This document shows positions 1 through 10,927 of a stretch of 64,000 nucleotides of DNA, one piece after another. The stretch is from Odontocerum albicorne (Eukaryota; Arthropoda; Insecta; Trichoptera; Odontoceridae). The notes below the pieces were generated by a model. That model did not search any database, was not told the origin of the DNA, and worked only from the letters and a program-made list of their open reading frames with translations. Both the position numbers and the translations under genes were made by a program. Each line of letters begins with the position of its first letter. Within the stretch, counting starts at the first letter, position 1. The stretch lies in the NCBI GenBank assembly GCA_949825065.1, contig OX463864.1:14459327-14523326 (forward strand). The letters run 5' to 3'.

Positions 1-99
1 CTGTATAGCAATAATGTACCATGTACCAATAATGTACCACCAGATGCACCATGTACACAAAATAATGAAATAAAATAAGAGCATGGCCGGGAAATAATA

Positions 100-175
100 T
101 TTTCTTCAGCCCCAGTAATCGAACCTTCGGGGTTAGGACCACTGGAGTAGGCACGGAACTCGTGTTTTGTTTATC
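100..175. repeat. short dispersed repeat, first of two copies
   Basis: About 50 bases, including CCAGTAATCGAACCTTCGG and ACCACTGGAGTAG, recur at 990-1045. Read on the minus strand, GGTTCGATTAC resembles a Pol III B box, so this may be a decayed SINE head. No coding content is seen. Confidence 0.45.
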
Positions 176-640
176 GCACGTAAAGAAAACAACATTCGCA
201 TACGTACTCGGCACGTGCAAGTATGGTTTTTTTTTAAATTTACAATCAGTAAAAATTGTCACAATCAATGTACTTTTATCAAGGTGGAAAGGTTTCCTCG
301 ATTAAACGATGTTGGGAGCCGCTGCGTTAAACCTTAATACGAAGGAAATGGACATTGATGAACACAAGGAATTAATAATTATTACGTTTATTATACGAAT
401 AAACTTTAACAATGTATGTTTAAACAAATAATGAGCATATTGTTGTTAACTCACTCGAAGTATGACGGGAATGTGAAGATGACTCAGGGGAAGTGAAACG
501 TGGTCATGGCTTACCTGGAAAGAAAAGACATAAAAATATTAAACACCAACATAAAATTTCATCGAAAAATTAAAATGCTTAAACCAACGTGAAAGCACAA
601 TACATGAAGTAAGAAATGACAGCAATGTTCAAATTGTATT
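176..640. other. no recognisable feature
   Basis: AT-rich sequence with scattered stops in all frames. I see no repeat match, RNA gene or splice-flanked ORF. Confidence 0.5.
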
Positions 641-745
641 TTACTGTCTATACTGTTAGATTCTGGAACCAAATACTAGTTAATAAAACACTCGCACCAT
701 CGTTGACGTGCTTCAAAAAATGAATTAAAAAACATTAAACATCTT
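641..745 (+). mobile_element. LINE-A fragment (RT C-terminus)
   Basis: The plus frame reads FTVYTVRFWNQ then LAPSLTCFKK, matching the C-terminal block FTVHAVRLWNQ ... LAPSLACFK of better LINE-A copies at 1735-2312 and 47506-47751. Only about 35 codons remain, followed by a stop. Confidence 0.6.
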
Positions 746-769
746 TTCTTATTAAACTTTTGTTCTATG

Positions 770-845
770 CAGCGCAACCTGGCGGATATATTGCCATGTA
801 GTGATCTCTTCCACTCAACCAGAAATATATAAATGAGACCTTGGC
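770..845 (-). mobile_element. SINE-1 3' tail fragment
   Basis: Reverse complement of the tail shared by SINE-1 and LINE-A: CAACCTGGCGG, ATTGCCATG and CAACCAGAAATATAT are present in order. The tRNA-like head is missing. Confidence 0.6.
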
Positions 846-989
846 GAAAAGTCAGACAAAAAAATAATTTTACAAAATTGGTCAATATCGGGAATGGAAT
901 CCGAATACTAGAAATCGTGATGACTTTCAGCGTGGTATAGATTTTTTGGTAGTGGGTAGTGATTTTTGATTCAGAAGATAACGTTCTAT

Positions 990-1130
990 TCCGATCCAGT
1001 AATCAACCTTCGGATTTAGAACCACTGGAGTAGACACGGTTTACCTTTGCGCGGATCGGAAATGATCGAACTTGAAGAGGCAACAAGTGGAAGTGGAAGA
1101 CAAGCGTCTTACCAACTAAACCACATAGAT
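990..1130 (-). mobile_element. decayed SINE-1 head
   Basis: On the minus strand the sequence opens with TGGTTTAGTTGGTAAGACGC, a good A-box-like tRNA segment, followed by CAAGTTCGATCA, a weak B box. The 3' LINE-A-type tail is not visible. It is adjacent to the repeat also seen at 100-175. Confidence 0.5.
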
Positions 1131-1637
1131 TGTCAATGCGTATGACACGAAGCTTATGTACGTTATAAAAAAGGTATTTACTTGTAGTCTGACATTACAA
1201 TTTTTTATTTTTTTTAACAATCGATCACAACGTTGAAGATACAGCGATACAAAAATATCCCAACAGACAACAGATTTTTTTTGTGACGAAAAAATGAATA
1301 AAGGAAAACACATTACTTAGCCCAGTCAAACATCTGTCTCGCACAATAAATGAAGATGGATCGCAACAAGACAAAGTTTTCTCAATACATTAACACCTTC
1401 GATAAAAATAGGGTCTAGAAAGTTCTGAAAAAGGCTGATGGAAAGTTATTGAAAAAGCTGAATACTATGGAATATATTGGTTCAGCTACAAGCCAACATG
1501 TTGATTGGGTGAAGGGTTAACAAAGCGGAGAGACATACATTTTATTTATCCTTCAAAAATGCATCAAACTGAATGGATTCTGAGTGCAATTTTATCAATA
1601 ACCAGGTCCGGACCAAGAACTTTTGCTTTAATAATAA
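1131..1637. other. no recognisable feature
   Basis: AT-rich DNA with only short chance ORFs on both strands. I see no repeat or RNA structure that I can name. Confidence 0.5.
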
Positions 1638-1725
1638 GCAATACACACAAATTAGGATGATTTGTGCCACCAAATTTAAGTCATTATGCAATTATATGAG
1701 TCAATATAATAAAACCATGTTAGAA
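1638..1725 (-). mobile_element. LINE-B 3' end
   Basis: On the minus strand this matches the 3' untranslated end of LINE-B (TTTGGTGGCACAAATCATCC then a poly(A)-like end), as at 2640-2712, 16190-16235 and 55665-55715. It abuts the following plus-strand LINE-A copy directly. Confidence 0.6.
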
Positions 1726-1734
1726 ATAAACGCC

Positions 1735-2312
1735 AAATTCACATTCTGTCTATATTGTATAATATCCTTAACTGTCCCGCCGCCCCCTTTTATCTCGCCG
1801 AAAATTTTCAGCGTCTTTCCAATCATGGATTAGCGCTACGCTCAAACAGAGATTGTTTATTGGCCTTTCCAGTTCACCGCTCCTCTTTCTTTACTGTCCA
1901 TGCAGTGATAATCTGGAATCAGTTACACACCAATATAAGACTCGCTCCGTCCTTGGCATGCTTTAAGAAGCGACTGAAAAACCTCTTAATTTCTAGACAG
2001 TAAGATAACGTGTTTCATTCCTGATTTTTCTTTTCCTTTCCTCTCCACCATCCCTTCCTTTCCTTTTGATTGATGATATCTCACTTTATATGAAAAAGAA
2101 TGTTCGGGTAACTGTCCGTCTTTGTGGGGTTCGTGGGCATGTGCTCACGTATATGTTTATGGATTTCGTGGGGATGGATAGTCATTTGAATGATTTATGT
2201 GACCACGTAACTTGCTTAATTTACTTTTGTCTGGTTGGTTAGAAGAGATTGCCGCCTGGCAATAAGCCCGCCAGATTGTATTTGCAATAAAAGAGTTAAA
2301 TAAATAAATAAA
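1735..2312 (+). mobile_element. LINE-A 3' end with (TAAA)n tail
   Basis: This is the 5'-truncated 3' end of a non-LTR retrotransposon. The plus frame from about 1755 reads YNILNCPAAPFYLAENF, then FPVHRSSFF, WNQLHTN and APSLACFKKRLKNLL, the C-terminus of the reverse-transcriptase protein, stopping near 2003. A roughly 300-base 3' untranslated region follows, ending CCCGCCAGATTG, AATAAAAGAG and four TAAA units. A one-base slip near 1765 moves the upstream part (CIISLTVP) into another frame. Confidence 0.8.
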
Positions 2313-2325
2313 ACTAATTTTAAAA

Positions 2326-2712
2326 CGTCGTTTGCGGACGGGCCACTGCATGGTAGCTATTCACCTTGACAGAATCGATATTGTGAAGAATGCCGACTGC
2401 AAGTGTGGTTTGGATGATGAAACTATAGACCATGTGTTTTTCGGTTGTCCTTTGCGAGACAGATTTGATTTACTAAAAGCCATATCTTTACCGCGTCCAA
2501 TGAATGTTGCGTTTCTTCTTTCTTCGTGGAACTTTTCCACTTATTGTAGATCAATTGTTAAATTTTTATGCTTAATCAGTTGAAACTTTAAATTAACTAT
2601 ATTTGTAATTTTTTAATTGGTTTTATTATATTGACGCATATAATTTTATAATGTCTTTAATTTGGTGGCACAAATCATCCTATTTTGAGTTAATTGCCTA
2701 TTCAAAAAAACG
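2326..2712 (+). mobile_element. LINE-B 3' end (cysteine-rich RT tail)
   Basis: The frame opens RLRTGHCMVAIHL and continues CKCGLDDETIDHVFFGCP, then RDRFDLLKAISLPRP. This CxC...H...C block is the usual C-terminus of non-LTR elements that carry an RNase H-like region. The stop is at 2581-2583. About 130 bases of 3' UTR end at an A-rich run. The same sequence recurs at 15650, 25600, 49200 and 55310. The element is 5'-truncated immediately after the LINE-A (TAAA)n tail. Confidence 0.8.
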
Positions 2713-2934
2713 CTAATTTTGTTTTTGCAACAGTTACGAGTATATTATTGTCACTTAATATTTAATGAATTGATAATCTGTATTTTTGGTAAATATTTAT
2801 TTTCTTAAGTAATATTTAAATAAAATCGATATTTTATAATTGTAAAATGTCACATTAAACATAAACTAGAGAGTTAAATTAAATATTCATAAAAAACCTA
2901 GAATTAATTACATGATTTCAGATAGCATTTTATA

Positions 2935-3345
2935 TGCCTCAAAGTGTTACACAAACGCGATGTATGTGCAGCTTTAGGAAGTACTTGAACACAACCCTTT
3001 TCGGTAAGTCTTATCAAAGTTCATGGATGAATATGAACACTACACACATATCATACACTAAACTCCACCTAAAGCCGAATGTGTTACTACCACATATCAG
3101 AAGATTTGAGGTTTGTCTTCCCTTGGTTTTCATTCATAAATATAGTATATGTTTTTCTCAACATATGTAGATACGGAAATGTTTCTAATATATTGACCGC
3201 AGCCATCACCATCCTATCAATACATTTGTTTTATTTTTTCTTAGTATTTTTAATCTGTTAATAATGGTGGGTTCGAATCCCGAGTTAGAGCACCCTTGAG
3301 GAGAGTCTGCTCTCTAAACGACGCTATATAAATTGTTCTTATATG
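2935..3345 (+). mobile_element. LINE-C 3' end
   Basis: The plus strand carries CSFRKYLNTTLFGKSY, the last residues of the CR1/L2-like RT protein, followed by a roughly 330-base 3' UTR. That UTR ends GGTTCGAATCCCGAGTTAG, GAGGAGAGTCTGC and CTATATAAATTGTTC. The same UTR is seen at 12810-13105 and 33085-33420 (minus) and 37741-37835 (plus). Confidence 0.75.
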
Positions 3346-3720
3346 TATAAGAAATATTATTACTTAGTAGGCCACGGAGATCGTGAATTTAGTAGGTGAA
3401 AATATTTTATAAACCTCAGTTGTCAAAATAAATAAAAAATGTTGAAAATAACAGAATCTTCGAGGATTCAATACGTGCAGATGATCTACATCAGTCCTGA
3501 CTCTCGCAAATTGGAGAGGCGGCTCTGTACGATGCAGTGCTTTGAACTCTTGCGGAGTCTTTGAATAGACCACGTCTAGAGCGTAGGACGGAGGGGAGTT
3601 ATGGATAGATTGGAAGGGTAGCTATGTATAGCGGAGGAGAAGGAGTTGTGGGTATATTGGAAGGGAAGTTATGTACTTGAGATGAGTAAGAGGGTGGGGA
3701 GGAAGAAAGGGTAGGAAAGA
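3346..3720. other. unclassified; purine-rich stretch at 3575-3720
   Basis: 3364-3573 has a 69-codon minus-strand frame with no recognisable motif. 3575-3720 is strongly purine-biased with loose repeats of GGGAGTTATGGATAGATTGG type. It resembles the tandem unit at 38412-38775 but is too diverged to align by eye. Confidence 0.3.
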
Positions 3721-4097
3721 GGGAATATACCTTTGCAAATTACAAAAAGCCCCATGATACCTCTCTCTCGGTTTCTAATGACAATGTGAAAGGGTGGGAT
3801 GTGAGGCTCATTTGTAGGAAGACCATATTTTTTATATATTTATATTTTGTATATATAATATTATTTACAATACAACATTGCATAGAAGTGAATCTTAGAC
3901 TATCAACTCAAATATTGTAATGCAATCACTTATCACGACTTACTGATGATTATTTTTGTAACGAGCAAAGCACGACGACTTCCACGGTCAAGATATAGTA
4001 CGCTTGAGGAAAGATCTGGGAAACTTGCCAAAAAATCAGACTCATTTAAAAACTAACATCAAAATAAGTTTTGTAATTTAAAACTTAAAATTGATTT
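3721..4097. other. no recognisable feature
   Basis: AT-rich, no ORF or repeat that I can support. Confidence 0.5.
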
Positions 4098-4236
4098 ATG
4101 ACCGCTTACTCATCATTAAAAAAGAATTACGAGGAACGTACAAACGATAAGTTAAAACTTGGAAGAAGAAGGGGAGAAGTGAGATTAATGCTACGGAGAT
4201 GCACTGTGAAAAAAATGTTTAATACAATACATAAGC

Positions 4237-4449
4237 ATGTACTATATGCCTGCCATCTCAAGTCGACAATCTCATTATAGCGAATCTCTGCAGCTGACCG
4301 GGCAACCTATAGAGCAAGTCGACACTTTCAAATATCTAGGAAGCGTTATTACTACTGGCCTTGACCCAGATAGAGAAATTAGACGCCGACTTGAATTGGC
4401 GCGTGCAGGATTTCTTAACGTGATATTAGTTTTGGGGAATGATATCTAA
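4237..4449 (+). mobile_element. LINE-L fragment (RT thumb region)
   Basis: The frame reads LQLTGQPIEQVDTFKYLGS, then REIRRRLELARAGF. FKYLGS...EIRRRL..A is a hallmark of the segment just after the RT palm in many insect LINEs. The frame stops after NDI near 4449 and the rest of the protein is gone. A related but different fragment lies at 24700-24850 (minus). Confidence 0.75.
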
Positions 4450-4502
4450 TTAAACTGAATTAAAGTTCGGCGACGCATGACAGTTTGGTTGGCTCAAATA
4501 TA

Positions 4503-4577
4503 CGATATTTTTAAGTAAAAGTAAGAAGAGGAATCGTAGGAGCTGTATGGATGTAGAACTGGCGAAATATGTGCCTA
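4503..4577 (+). mobile_element. LINE-D fragment
   Basis: A short piece of the LINE-D C-terminus: RNRRSCMDVELAKYV aligns with RNRRSCMRRCMDVEEAKDV of other copies, with six residues lost. It abuts the LINE-F fragment at 4578. Confidence 0.55.
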
Positions 4578-4780
4578 ATAAATATACCCTTGCAAGGAAT
4601 CACCCTCTTTTCTAGATACCAACTTACAGAACGAATAACATGGCTAAACACTCAGTCACGCGTGGTATAGAGATATTGAACCAACTGAATGACATTGTGG
4701 ATATATGGTATTATCGGCACCGCCTAGCAGTATGTGAAGAATCCTGGCTGATATTCTTCCTAACGAATAAGCTAACTCTA
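4578..4780 (+). mobile_element. LINE-F 3' coding fragment
   Basis: The plus frame reads NKYTLARNHPLF, stop, then AKHSVTRGIEILNQLND, nearly identical to the copy on the minus strand at 26660-26866. It is the C-terminus of a non-LTR RT protein of the ...LNQLND..D.F type. A stop and a late frameshift mark it as dead. Confidence 0.75.
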
Positions 4781-4861
4781 GAAGCAGGCCATCTTTGTGT
4801 AACATGAGAAATCCGTGCAAAGTAGATAAAAAAAGTGAATCAAGATAGGAAATAACTGCTT

Positions 4862-5270
4862 ATAACACTGCTAAAATGATAGTCCACAACACTGTTTTGG
4901 TGCCACCTTTGTTGTTGGAGTTGAGTAAATGTAGAAATGCGTGCACTGAAAATAATACGTTATATGTGGTGACAATGTATGACAGAATACGGAATGAAGT
5001 GATAAGGGATGGGACCTTTGGTTACCTGAGCCTTGATCTGTCTCAAGTTTGTATTTTTGTGTGTGTACTGCTTTTTGAAATATTTTTTGTTTAAGTTTTA
5101 CGTGACAAGTTGAATTTATATTCATGCACACTCAAACTTCTAATTTGAGTTCACATTATTCTTGCAACGTTTTTTAATACTTGATAAAAGACCGTAGATT
5201 GTAATAAAATAAAAATAAAATCTGACGCTACGTCCTCTCTGCCTACCCCAGAAGGAAAACGGTGTAATGG
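4862..5270 (+). mobile_element. LINE-D, broken copy
   Basis: 4870-5012 gives MIVHNTVLVPPL and later MYDRIRNEVIRD, the region around and after the LYGSETW position of the RT protein. The sequence then diverges. 5217-5270 resumes with the LINE-D end (CTCTCTGCCTACCCC, GGTGTAATGG). Between them most of the C-terminal coding part is replaced by unrelated AT-rich DNA. Confidence 0.6.
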
Positions 5271-5279
5271 TTTGTTTAT

Positions 5280-5765
5280 TTTTTTTTATTATTCCGAGAA
5301 AAAATAATTAATTTCAATAAAGAAAGAAAACCCTAGAAAGCTTTGGTCACCCCATCAGCCGGTAATGTAACGTTTTGTTGTGTAATGTGGGAGAAGTATT
5401 TTTTGTATGACAAGAAAAGAATGATGTGTATGGCGGGAAACGACGAGCGCGTTGCGGTCCGACGAGGATTTCTTTGGTTCCCTCCTCCTTCGCGTCCCTC
5501 TGAATATTCCGACAATTGTGGACATTTTCATAAATCATTTTATAGGTAAATATCACTTCTTACTTTGAAGAATATACTCGTGTAACTCGGGCTTTGGTAA
5601 TCGTTACGACTAAACCATAAAATGGACCTCAATTTTATTTATTAATATAATATTATACAATCACAATGAACACATTACAGATTTCCCCTTTTTCGTAAAA
5701 TGAGAAAAAATATATATAAAATAAAAAAATCAGGTCTGATAATTTCGTATATAGTAACGCTGTTT
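5280..5765. other. unclassified; GC-richer patch at 5425-5515
   Basis: Frames on both strands are open across 5343-5549 (68 codons plus; 60 and 69 codons minus), centred on a GC-richer block GCGTTGCGGTCCGACGAGG. No motif is recognised. The overlap on both strands suggests composition rather than coding. Confidence 0.25.
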
Positions 5766-5769
5766 TTCG

Positions 5770-6480
5770 ACCATTACAAATGAATATGAACACTACAAAC
5801 ACTTGAACATGGTTAAATATGTACACTACACACATACACTTGAACATGGTTGAATATGAACACTAGAACACACTTAAACATGGCTGAACATGAACAGTAC
5901 ACACATACACTTGCACATGGTTGAATATGAACACTAGACACGTACAATTAAACATGGTTGAATATGAACAATATACACATACATTTAAACACTGTTGAAT
6001 ATGAATACTACACTTGCACATGGTTTAATATGAACACTACACATATACACTTAAACATGGTTGAATACGAATACTACACTTGCACATGGTTGAATATGAA
6101 CACTACACATATACACTTGAACATGGTTGAATATGAAGACTAGAGATTTAAATATGGTTGAATATGAACACTACACACACATGTGTACACTTGAACATGG
6201 TTAGATATGAATAATGTATACATACACTTAAACATGGTTGAATATGAATTCTAGACATATACGCTCAAACTTGAATGAATATGAGCATACCAATTGCATA
6301 TGATTTAACATGAACTTTACAAAAATACACTTAAAAATAGTTGAATACGAACACTACACTTGCACATGGTTGAATATGAACACTACACACACACACATGA
6401 ACACAGTTGAACATGAATAGTATACAGATCCACTTGCATGTGGTTGAACATACACATTCGTACAAGGACTAAACATAACA
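5770..6480. repeat. minisatellite, ~39-bp unit, about 17 copies
   Basis: Tandem, imperfect units built on CTTGAACATGGTTGAATATG followed by AACACTACACACATACA. Unit length varies from about 28 to 45 bases through internal deletions, and point variants are frequent. Any open frame across it (5958-6143) merely reflects the repeat. Confidence 0.9.
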
Positions 6481-6654
6481 AGTGCAAAAAAATAATCATC
6501 AAACAATGCAAAATTTTGAGACTTATGTTATTTGATAAAAATAATAGTAAAAATGTTTATGTAACACTAAAACACTATGACAAAGTATGGCATGTTAAAT
6601 TATATAAAATGTGAAAATATTCAAGTATTCACACTGAATTCATGATTTTTTTCT

Positions 6655-6965
6655 GAAGAGGATGAAGATAAGAGCTTTAAAATGGTTTGGATATGTGAAA
6701 AGAATGAACGATGAGAGAATGACTAAGAATGTATACAAGTCAGAAGTGTGTGGAAGAGGTTGACAGAGGAAAACGAGACTGGATCAAATGGACCAGATTT
6801 TGATAGAAGGTTAAATGAGAAGTATGCGTAATAGAAAATTTTGCACGAAGAGACGTGTAGGTATGAATGTGGAGGAGACGAAAGTTGTGTGCTAAGATAG
6901 AAGAGCTTGGAGATCTGTTTTTTCTGCCAACCCAGGAAGGAGCACGGCATAGGGATTATCAACGT
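6655..6965 (+). mobile_element. LINE-D variant (D') fragment
   Basis: The diverged plus frame reads IRALKWFGYVKRMNDERMTK, and the end matches RAWRSVFSANPGRST with the AGGAGCACGGCATAGGG terminus. This subfamily also appears at 11025 (minus), 34655 (minus) and 60015 (plus). Several frameshifts are present. Confidence 0.6.
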
Positions 6966-7827
6966 TATTGTGAATAAATAGCCTTGCAAAGAGACACCAA
7001 ATTTAAAATGATCTTACCTTAAAGAATATCAAATGAAATAGATATTGAGTTGGTACAAATAAAAATACAATTTTTACAATTTGCAACAACCCTTAAAAAA
7101 CAAAATGGGTTTCCTATTTCATTATCTCAAAAGTATACCAGAACAAAACAGTGAGAGAGAGAAACGTTTAAATACCATTCGAGAACCATTACAAAAGGTG
7201 ATTTGAAATAACCAAAATGATCCCCCGGTTCGCGGGCACTAGACGTGCGCGGGAGATGAGACGAAATAGAAGAGGTATGAGTGACGATGGCAGCAGGGAG
7301 GCAATGAAGGGAGAGGATCTCAGGTGAGGTAGCATTTAAATATAGGTACTCCAATCGATAGGCAATCTGAGCTGTATGGTGAGATTTGAAGGTTCAGACG
7401 TAATTTTGGTGATGGAAAACGGTGATGGAATATTGAAAGCTGTAATGAAGACTTGAACGGTTTGGCCAATTTTACTAACTGATATTCAATGTATTTTAGA
7501 GGAATAAGATTACTACGAAAGTACTGCTTGATGGTGAGTCTTTAAACGACTTATAAAATCAAAATATCTAGATTCCTGAATCCACATGGATTATAGTGAC
7601 TGCAGATGAACGTACAAGACGTCGTTGCTGGGCCTCGTAGTCGAGAATCCTCTCGTCATTCCAACGTCAATTTAGTTGGAAAGCGAAGCTGTGTCGTGGA
7701 ATTTTGTTTCCTTTTCTTTTTTTCTCTCCTCTGTGAGTGAGTTGTTGTACACCACCAAACTCACCAGCCACACCACTGTACTGGATCCGATTGGACATAA
7801 GAAGTGAGACGATAGGAGCACACAAAA
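6966..7827. other. unclassified; small ORF ending at a splice-donor-like site
   Basis: At 7217 an ATG in a fair context (AAAATGATC) opens a GC-richer 36-codon frame, MIPRFAGTRRAREMRRN..., that runs into CTCAG|GTGAGG at 7323/7324, a consensus 5' splice site. This could be a short first coding exon, but it has no homology that I recognise. 7620-7790 is also GC-richer without an ORF. The remainder is featureless. Confidence 0.2.
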
Positions 7828-7990
7828 AGATTTTTTTCTAAAGAATATATACGATCGAAGTCATACGTATCCTTATATCTTCGAATACTAGGCGGAAGAA
7901 ATGTCTATAAAAAATGGTAGTACAGCGCGGGGTTCGAATCAACGACATTCCGCACGGAAGTTCAGTGCTTTACCGCGCGGCCATGCACCT
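7828..7990 (-). mobile_element. SINE-2 copy
   Basis: Minus strand: GGTGCATGGCCGCGCGGTAA (A-box region), then CGTGCGGAATG and GGTTCGAATCA... spelled on plus as GCGGGGTTCGAATC (B box), then a body containing CGCCTAGTATTCG. It matches the plus copy at 40274-40450. It is a tRNA-derived SINE; the head does not fold as a complete tRNA gene. Confidence 0.75.
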
Positions 7991-8044
7991 TAATCTAGAT
8001 GGACGATAGTAGAGCTGCAAACGTAATACGAGTACATATGTTAC

Positions 8045-8850
8045 TAACATCAAACCGTCTCCCTGTCGCGGTAGGCAGAGGAGACAGCGCCAGATTTACC
8101 TATCGCGAAATACATATTATGCCTTTTCTACATATCTACATACCTTCTCTAAAAGCACCTACGATTTTTTTTATTTTTCACAATTTCTTCTTTCAAAATA
8201 TCATACACTTGATCCAACCATACTTTCATTGGTCTTGCTCTATCACACCTTCCATTCACATTTGCAGTATATATTTGTTAAGTAAGTCATTCTTCATTAA
8301 ATCGTTCTACATGTTCAAACCATCTCAAAATGCACTTCTTCATCTTACTCAACACATCAACCTTAAGTTCACATTCATCCTTAATCGCTTTATTCCATAT
8401 TCTATCATACATTGCCCCTCCATGTATTCTTCTTAATTCATACATTTCTACAGTATTTATGCGGCTCTTTTCAGTCTTGTTCCACGGTCACGTTTCACTC
8501 CCATACATTAAAGTTGGTACTGAAATACTGTTGTCCACTTTCATCTTGGCAGATTTTAATACTGTCCGGTTCGAGTATATATGTTTGAGTACCCCCAAAA
8601 CCTTGTATCCTATCGCTACACAACGTTCAATATGCCTCGTAACTCTTCCATAATCTAAGAAAATACTACCTAAATAGGCAAAATTCTTTACTAAACCTTA
8701 TCTATCATTACTCACCCACACATCACATTTACTTTATTTTTAACACTTTTCTATCACCATGACTGCAATTCGCAATATTCATTCTAAGATTTTTCTCTTC
8801 ACATAAATCATACAATTCGCATATCAAACTGCAGACGTAAACCACAAAAT
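8045..8850 (-). mobile_element. LINE-D, long 3' copy
   Basis: About 800 bases of the most common element, read on minus: MNIANCSHGDRK, then SISVPTLMYGSETXPW, AMYDRIWNKAIKDECELKVD, LSKMKKCILRWFEHVER, and finally the terminus complementary to CGTCTCCCTGTCGCGGTAGG. The LMYGSETW block and the downstream R.R..R.RK...VCRDR..W.S motif identify a non-LTR RT C-terminal region. Multiple stops and frameshifts. Confidence 0.8.
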
Positions 8851-8944
8851 CTATGATGGATAGCTGCATTTGTGATGCATAATTGGAAGGTTCCATGTAA
8901 AAACGATTCTAATTACACTGATTATTTAAAAAATTGAATCATAA

Positions 8945-9025
8945 CTTATGGCATACATGTCCAACCCGCAGCCCGGTTCCGCATGCGGCCCTTATCACCT
9001 GTTGACGCGGCTTACGAGTGAAAGG
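8945..9025. mobile_element. hAT-type terminal fragment
   Basis: CATGTCCAACCCGCAGCCCG and CGCATGCGGCCC are typical of the ends of CAN...-type hAT MITEs. Only one end is visible and it is cut by the LINE-A copy that follows. Confidence 0.35.
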
Positions 9026-9029
9026 AAAG

Positions 9030-9606
9030 GAAAAGAAAAAATCAGGAATGAAACACGTTATTTTACTGACTAGAAATTAAGATTTTTTTTCAGTCGCTTC
9101 TTAAAGCATGCCAAAAGACGGAGCGAGTCTTATATTGGTTTGTAACTGATTCCAGAGTCTCACTGCATGGGCAGTAAAGGACGACGTAAAGAAAGAGGAG
9201 CGGTGAACTGGAAAGGCCAATAAACAATATCTGTTTGAGCGTAGCGCTAATCCATGATTGGAAAGACGCTGAAAAATTTCGTCGGAATAAGATGGGGCGG
9301 CAGGACAGTTAAAGATATATTATACAACAGAGACAGTATGTGAATTTGGCGTCTATTTCTAGCATTCAACCAGTTCAATGCCTTCTGGTATGAAGTTATA
9401 TGATCGTACTTTCGTTGGTTAAAAATAAATCTTAGACAAACATTTTGAAGACGCTGTAATTTGTTCAGGTGTTCCTCTGTAACATCCAAGTAACATACGT
9501 CCGCATAGTCCAGAATCGAGTAAAACTTTGCTTTTAGTATCATATTGACTCTTATAAATGCATTTTTGCATTTTACAGTGATAGCACAAATCAACGTAAT
9601 AAACAT
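9030..9606 (-). mobile_element. LINE-A, 3' end with RT C-terminus
   Basis: The minus frame 9606-9247 gives FYSILDYADVCYLDVTEEHL, NKLQRLQNVCLRFIFNQRKY and LNWLNARNRRQIHILSLLYN. LQ.LQN.CLR and the RR..H.L.L.Y block are standard for the post-palm part of CR1/Jockey-like RTs. An insertion of about two bases near 9320 shifts into the out-of-frame LTVLPPHLIP. It is also 3'-truncated: the (TAAA)n tail is absent. Confidence 0.85.
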
Positions 9607-9639
9607 GGATTGCCTTTATATAAAGAAAAACTAATTTAT

Positions 9640-9984
9640 TTACCGTGTAATCTAAGACAAAACTAATTATCTCATTTGAATATTACTTTGATAAGCGGAC
9701 AACGTAAGGCAATTTACGGCGTAAGGGATTGATTATAATTTTCCGTATATAAGACAATTATAATTAATTTAATAATTTATTCCCAGCGTAAATCAACTTG
9801 ATAAGGATACCACAAGTGTATACTTCAAAATATTAATTTATATTGTTAAGGCATATTTTCAGCGTGAATTTCGTTCCACGTAAAGAGACTTGAGTAAAAT
9901 ATATGACGCTTGTGATAAGGAATGGAGATTTTGATTGAATATTTTTTCTCAAGCAATTTCTGGTTCACGATTCTTAGCTTAAAA
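9640..9984. other. no recognisable feature
   Basis: AT-rich, no supported ORF or repeat. Confidence 0.5.
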
Positions 9985-10084
9985 ATAAATCATTCCACGA
10001 TATTAGGTAGATTTTGTTAGAAATACAAGGTTTGATAAATCATTCTACGATTTTAGGTAGATTTTGTTAGAAATACAAGGTTTA
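9985..10084. repeat. 50-bp direct duplication (2 copies)
   Basis: ATAAATCATT[C/T][C/T]ACGAT and GGTAGATTTTGTTAGAAATA occur twice with a 50-base period and only two or three differences. Confidence 0.85.
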
Positions 10085-10140
10085 ATAAAAAAAATAACGA
10101 AAATTTACATATTTATAAAAAAGTATTTATTTGATCATTA

Positions 10141-10405
10141 ATATTTATACTGTCCCCTTCAAAGTAGTCCCCACTGGATAAAATACACTTTTGTCAACGT
10201 TTTTTTCCAATCTACAAAACATTTATGGAAAGTATTATACTTTTTGGAATAGCATTTAGCTCACCCAGCGATATTTGATTGCCTTTATCTCCTCTACGGT
10301 CACAAAAGGTTGTCCTTTCAATGTCCTCTTCATCTTCGAGAACAGAAAAAAGTCGCAGGGGGCCATGTCTAGTGAATAAGGTGGCTGTGGCATCACGATG
10401 GCTTA
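10141..10405 (-). pseudogene. Tc1/mariner-like transposase, C-terminal remnant
   Basis: Minus frame: PPYSLDMAPCDFFLFSKMKR, then TLKGQPFVTVEEIKA. P.YS.D.AP.D(F/Y).LF contains the third catalytic acidic residue of mariner-type DDE transposases, so this is the last quarter of such a protein. A frameshift occurs around YRWVS, after which another frame continues (ELNAIPKS) as the family does. The N-terminal three quarters and both TIRs are not visible. This is a different lineage from the mariner at 31611. Confidence 0.75.
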
Positions 10406-10534
10406 ACATATTTCTGGTAGGTTGTAGAAAATTGCCACAAGGTGATAAATAAAACCGCTAGGTTGTACCGTATACAGCAAAAGTTTAATATAATACACAT
10501 ATACGATCTTGTCTTAAACTTAGTAAATTCACAC

Positions 10535-10705
10535 ATACCATCACGCCGTCTCCCAGTCGGAATAGACAGAGAGTAGACAACGCCAGATTTTCATATCGCA
10601 ACACACATTTTTCGCCTCTTCTACATCCGTACACCTTCTCACATAGCTCCTACGATTTCTCTGACTTTAAACGTTCCGTTCTTTCAAAATATCATAAGTT
10701 TGGCC
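10535..10705 (-). mobile_element. LINE-D 3' fragment
   Basis: Complement of the LINE-D terminus: CACGCCGTCTCCCAGTCGG, GCCAGATTTTCATATCGCAA, then CTCCTACGATTTCTCTGACT. About 170 bases; coding only for the last ~40 residues, with frame damage. Confidence 0.7.
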
Positions 10706-10927
10706 CAACTCAGGATATAAAAAATAATATTTAAGTTAAACTAATAAAAAAAATTGAACAATAAGAATAAGGAAGGGAGTTATGTAAGAAATAAGACTAG
10801 AAATATTTTGAAATAAATAATCTTTATGATCCTTAAAAAAATATCAATTTCAATAAAACGAAAGAGTAACTGAGTTTTATTGTCAGTTTTATTTATTTTT
10901 TTACGACTGTGTATTGTATTGTGTTCC

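Noticed and set aside
3268..3290. GGTTCGAATCCCGAG as a Pol III B box of another SINE
   Set aside because: Copies at 33085 and 63183 show the block directly downstream of the LINE-C stop codon, so it is LINE-C 3' UTR; no A box lies upstream.
7217..7323. Confident first coding exon with a GTGAGG donor
   Set aside because: Only 36 codons, no homology, and no matching acceptor exon found. Kept only as a weak note.
8330..8653. 107- and 145-codon plus-strand ORFs around 8.0-8.65 kb
   Set aside because: They are antisense to LINE-D, whose minus-strand protein motifs are clear; the same antisense effect recurs at other LINE-D copies.
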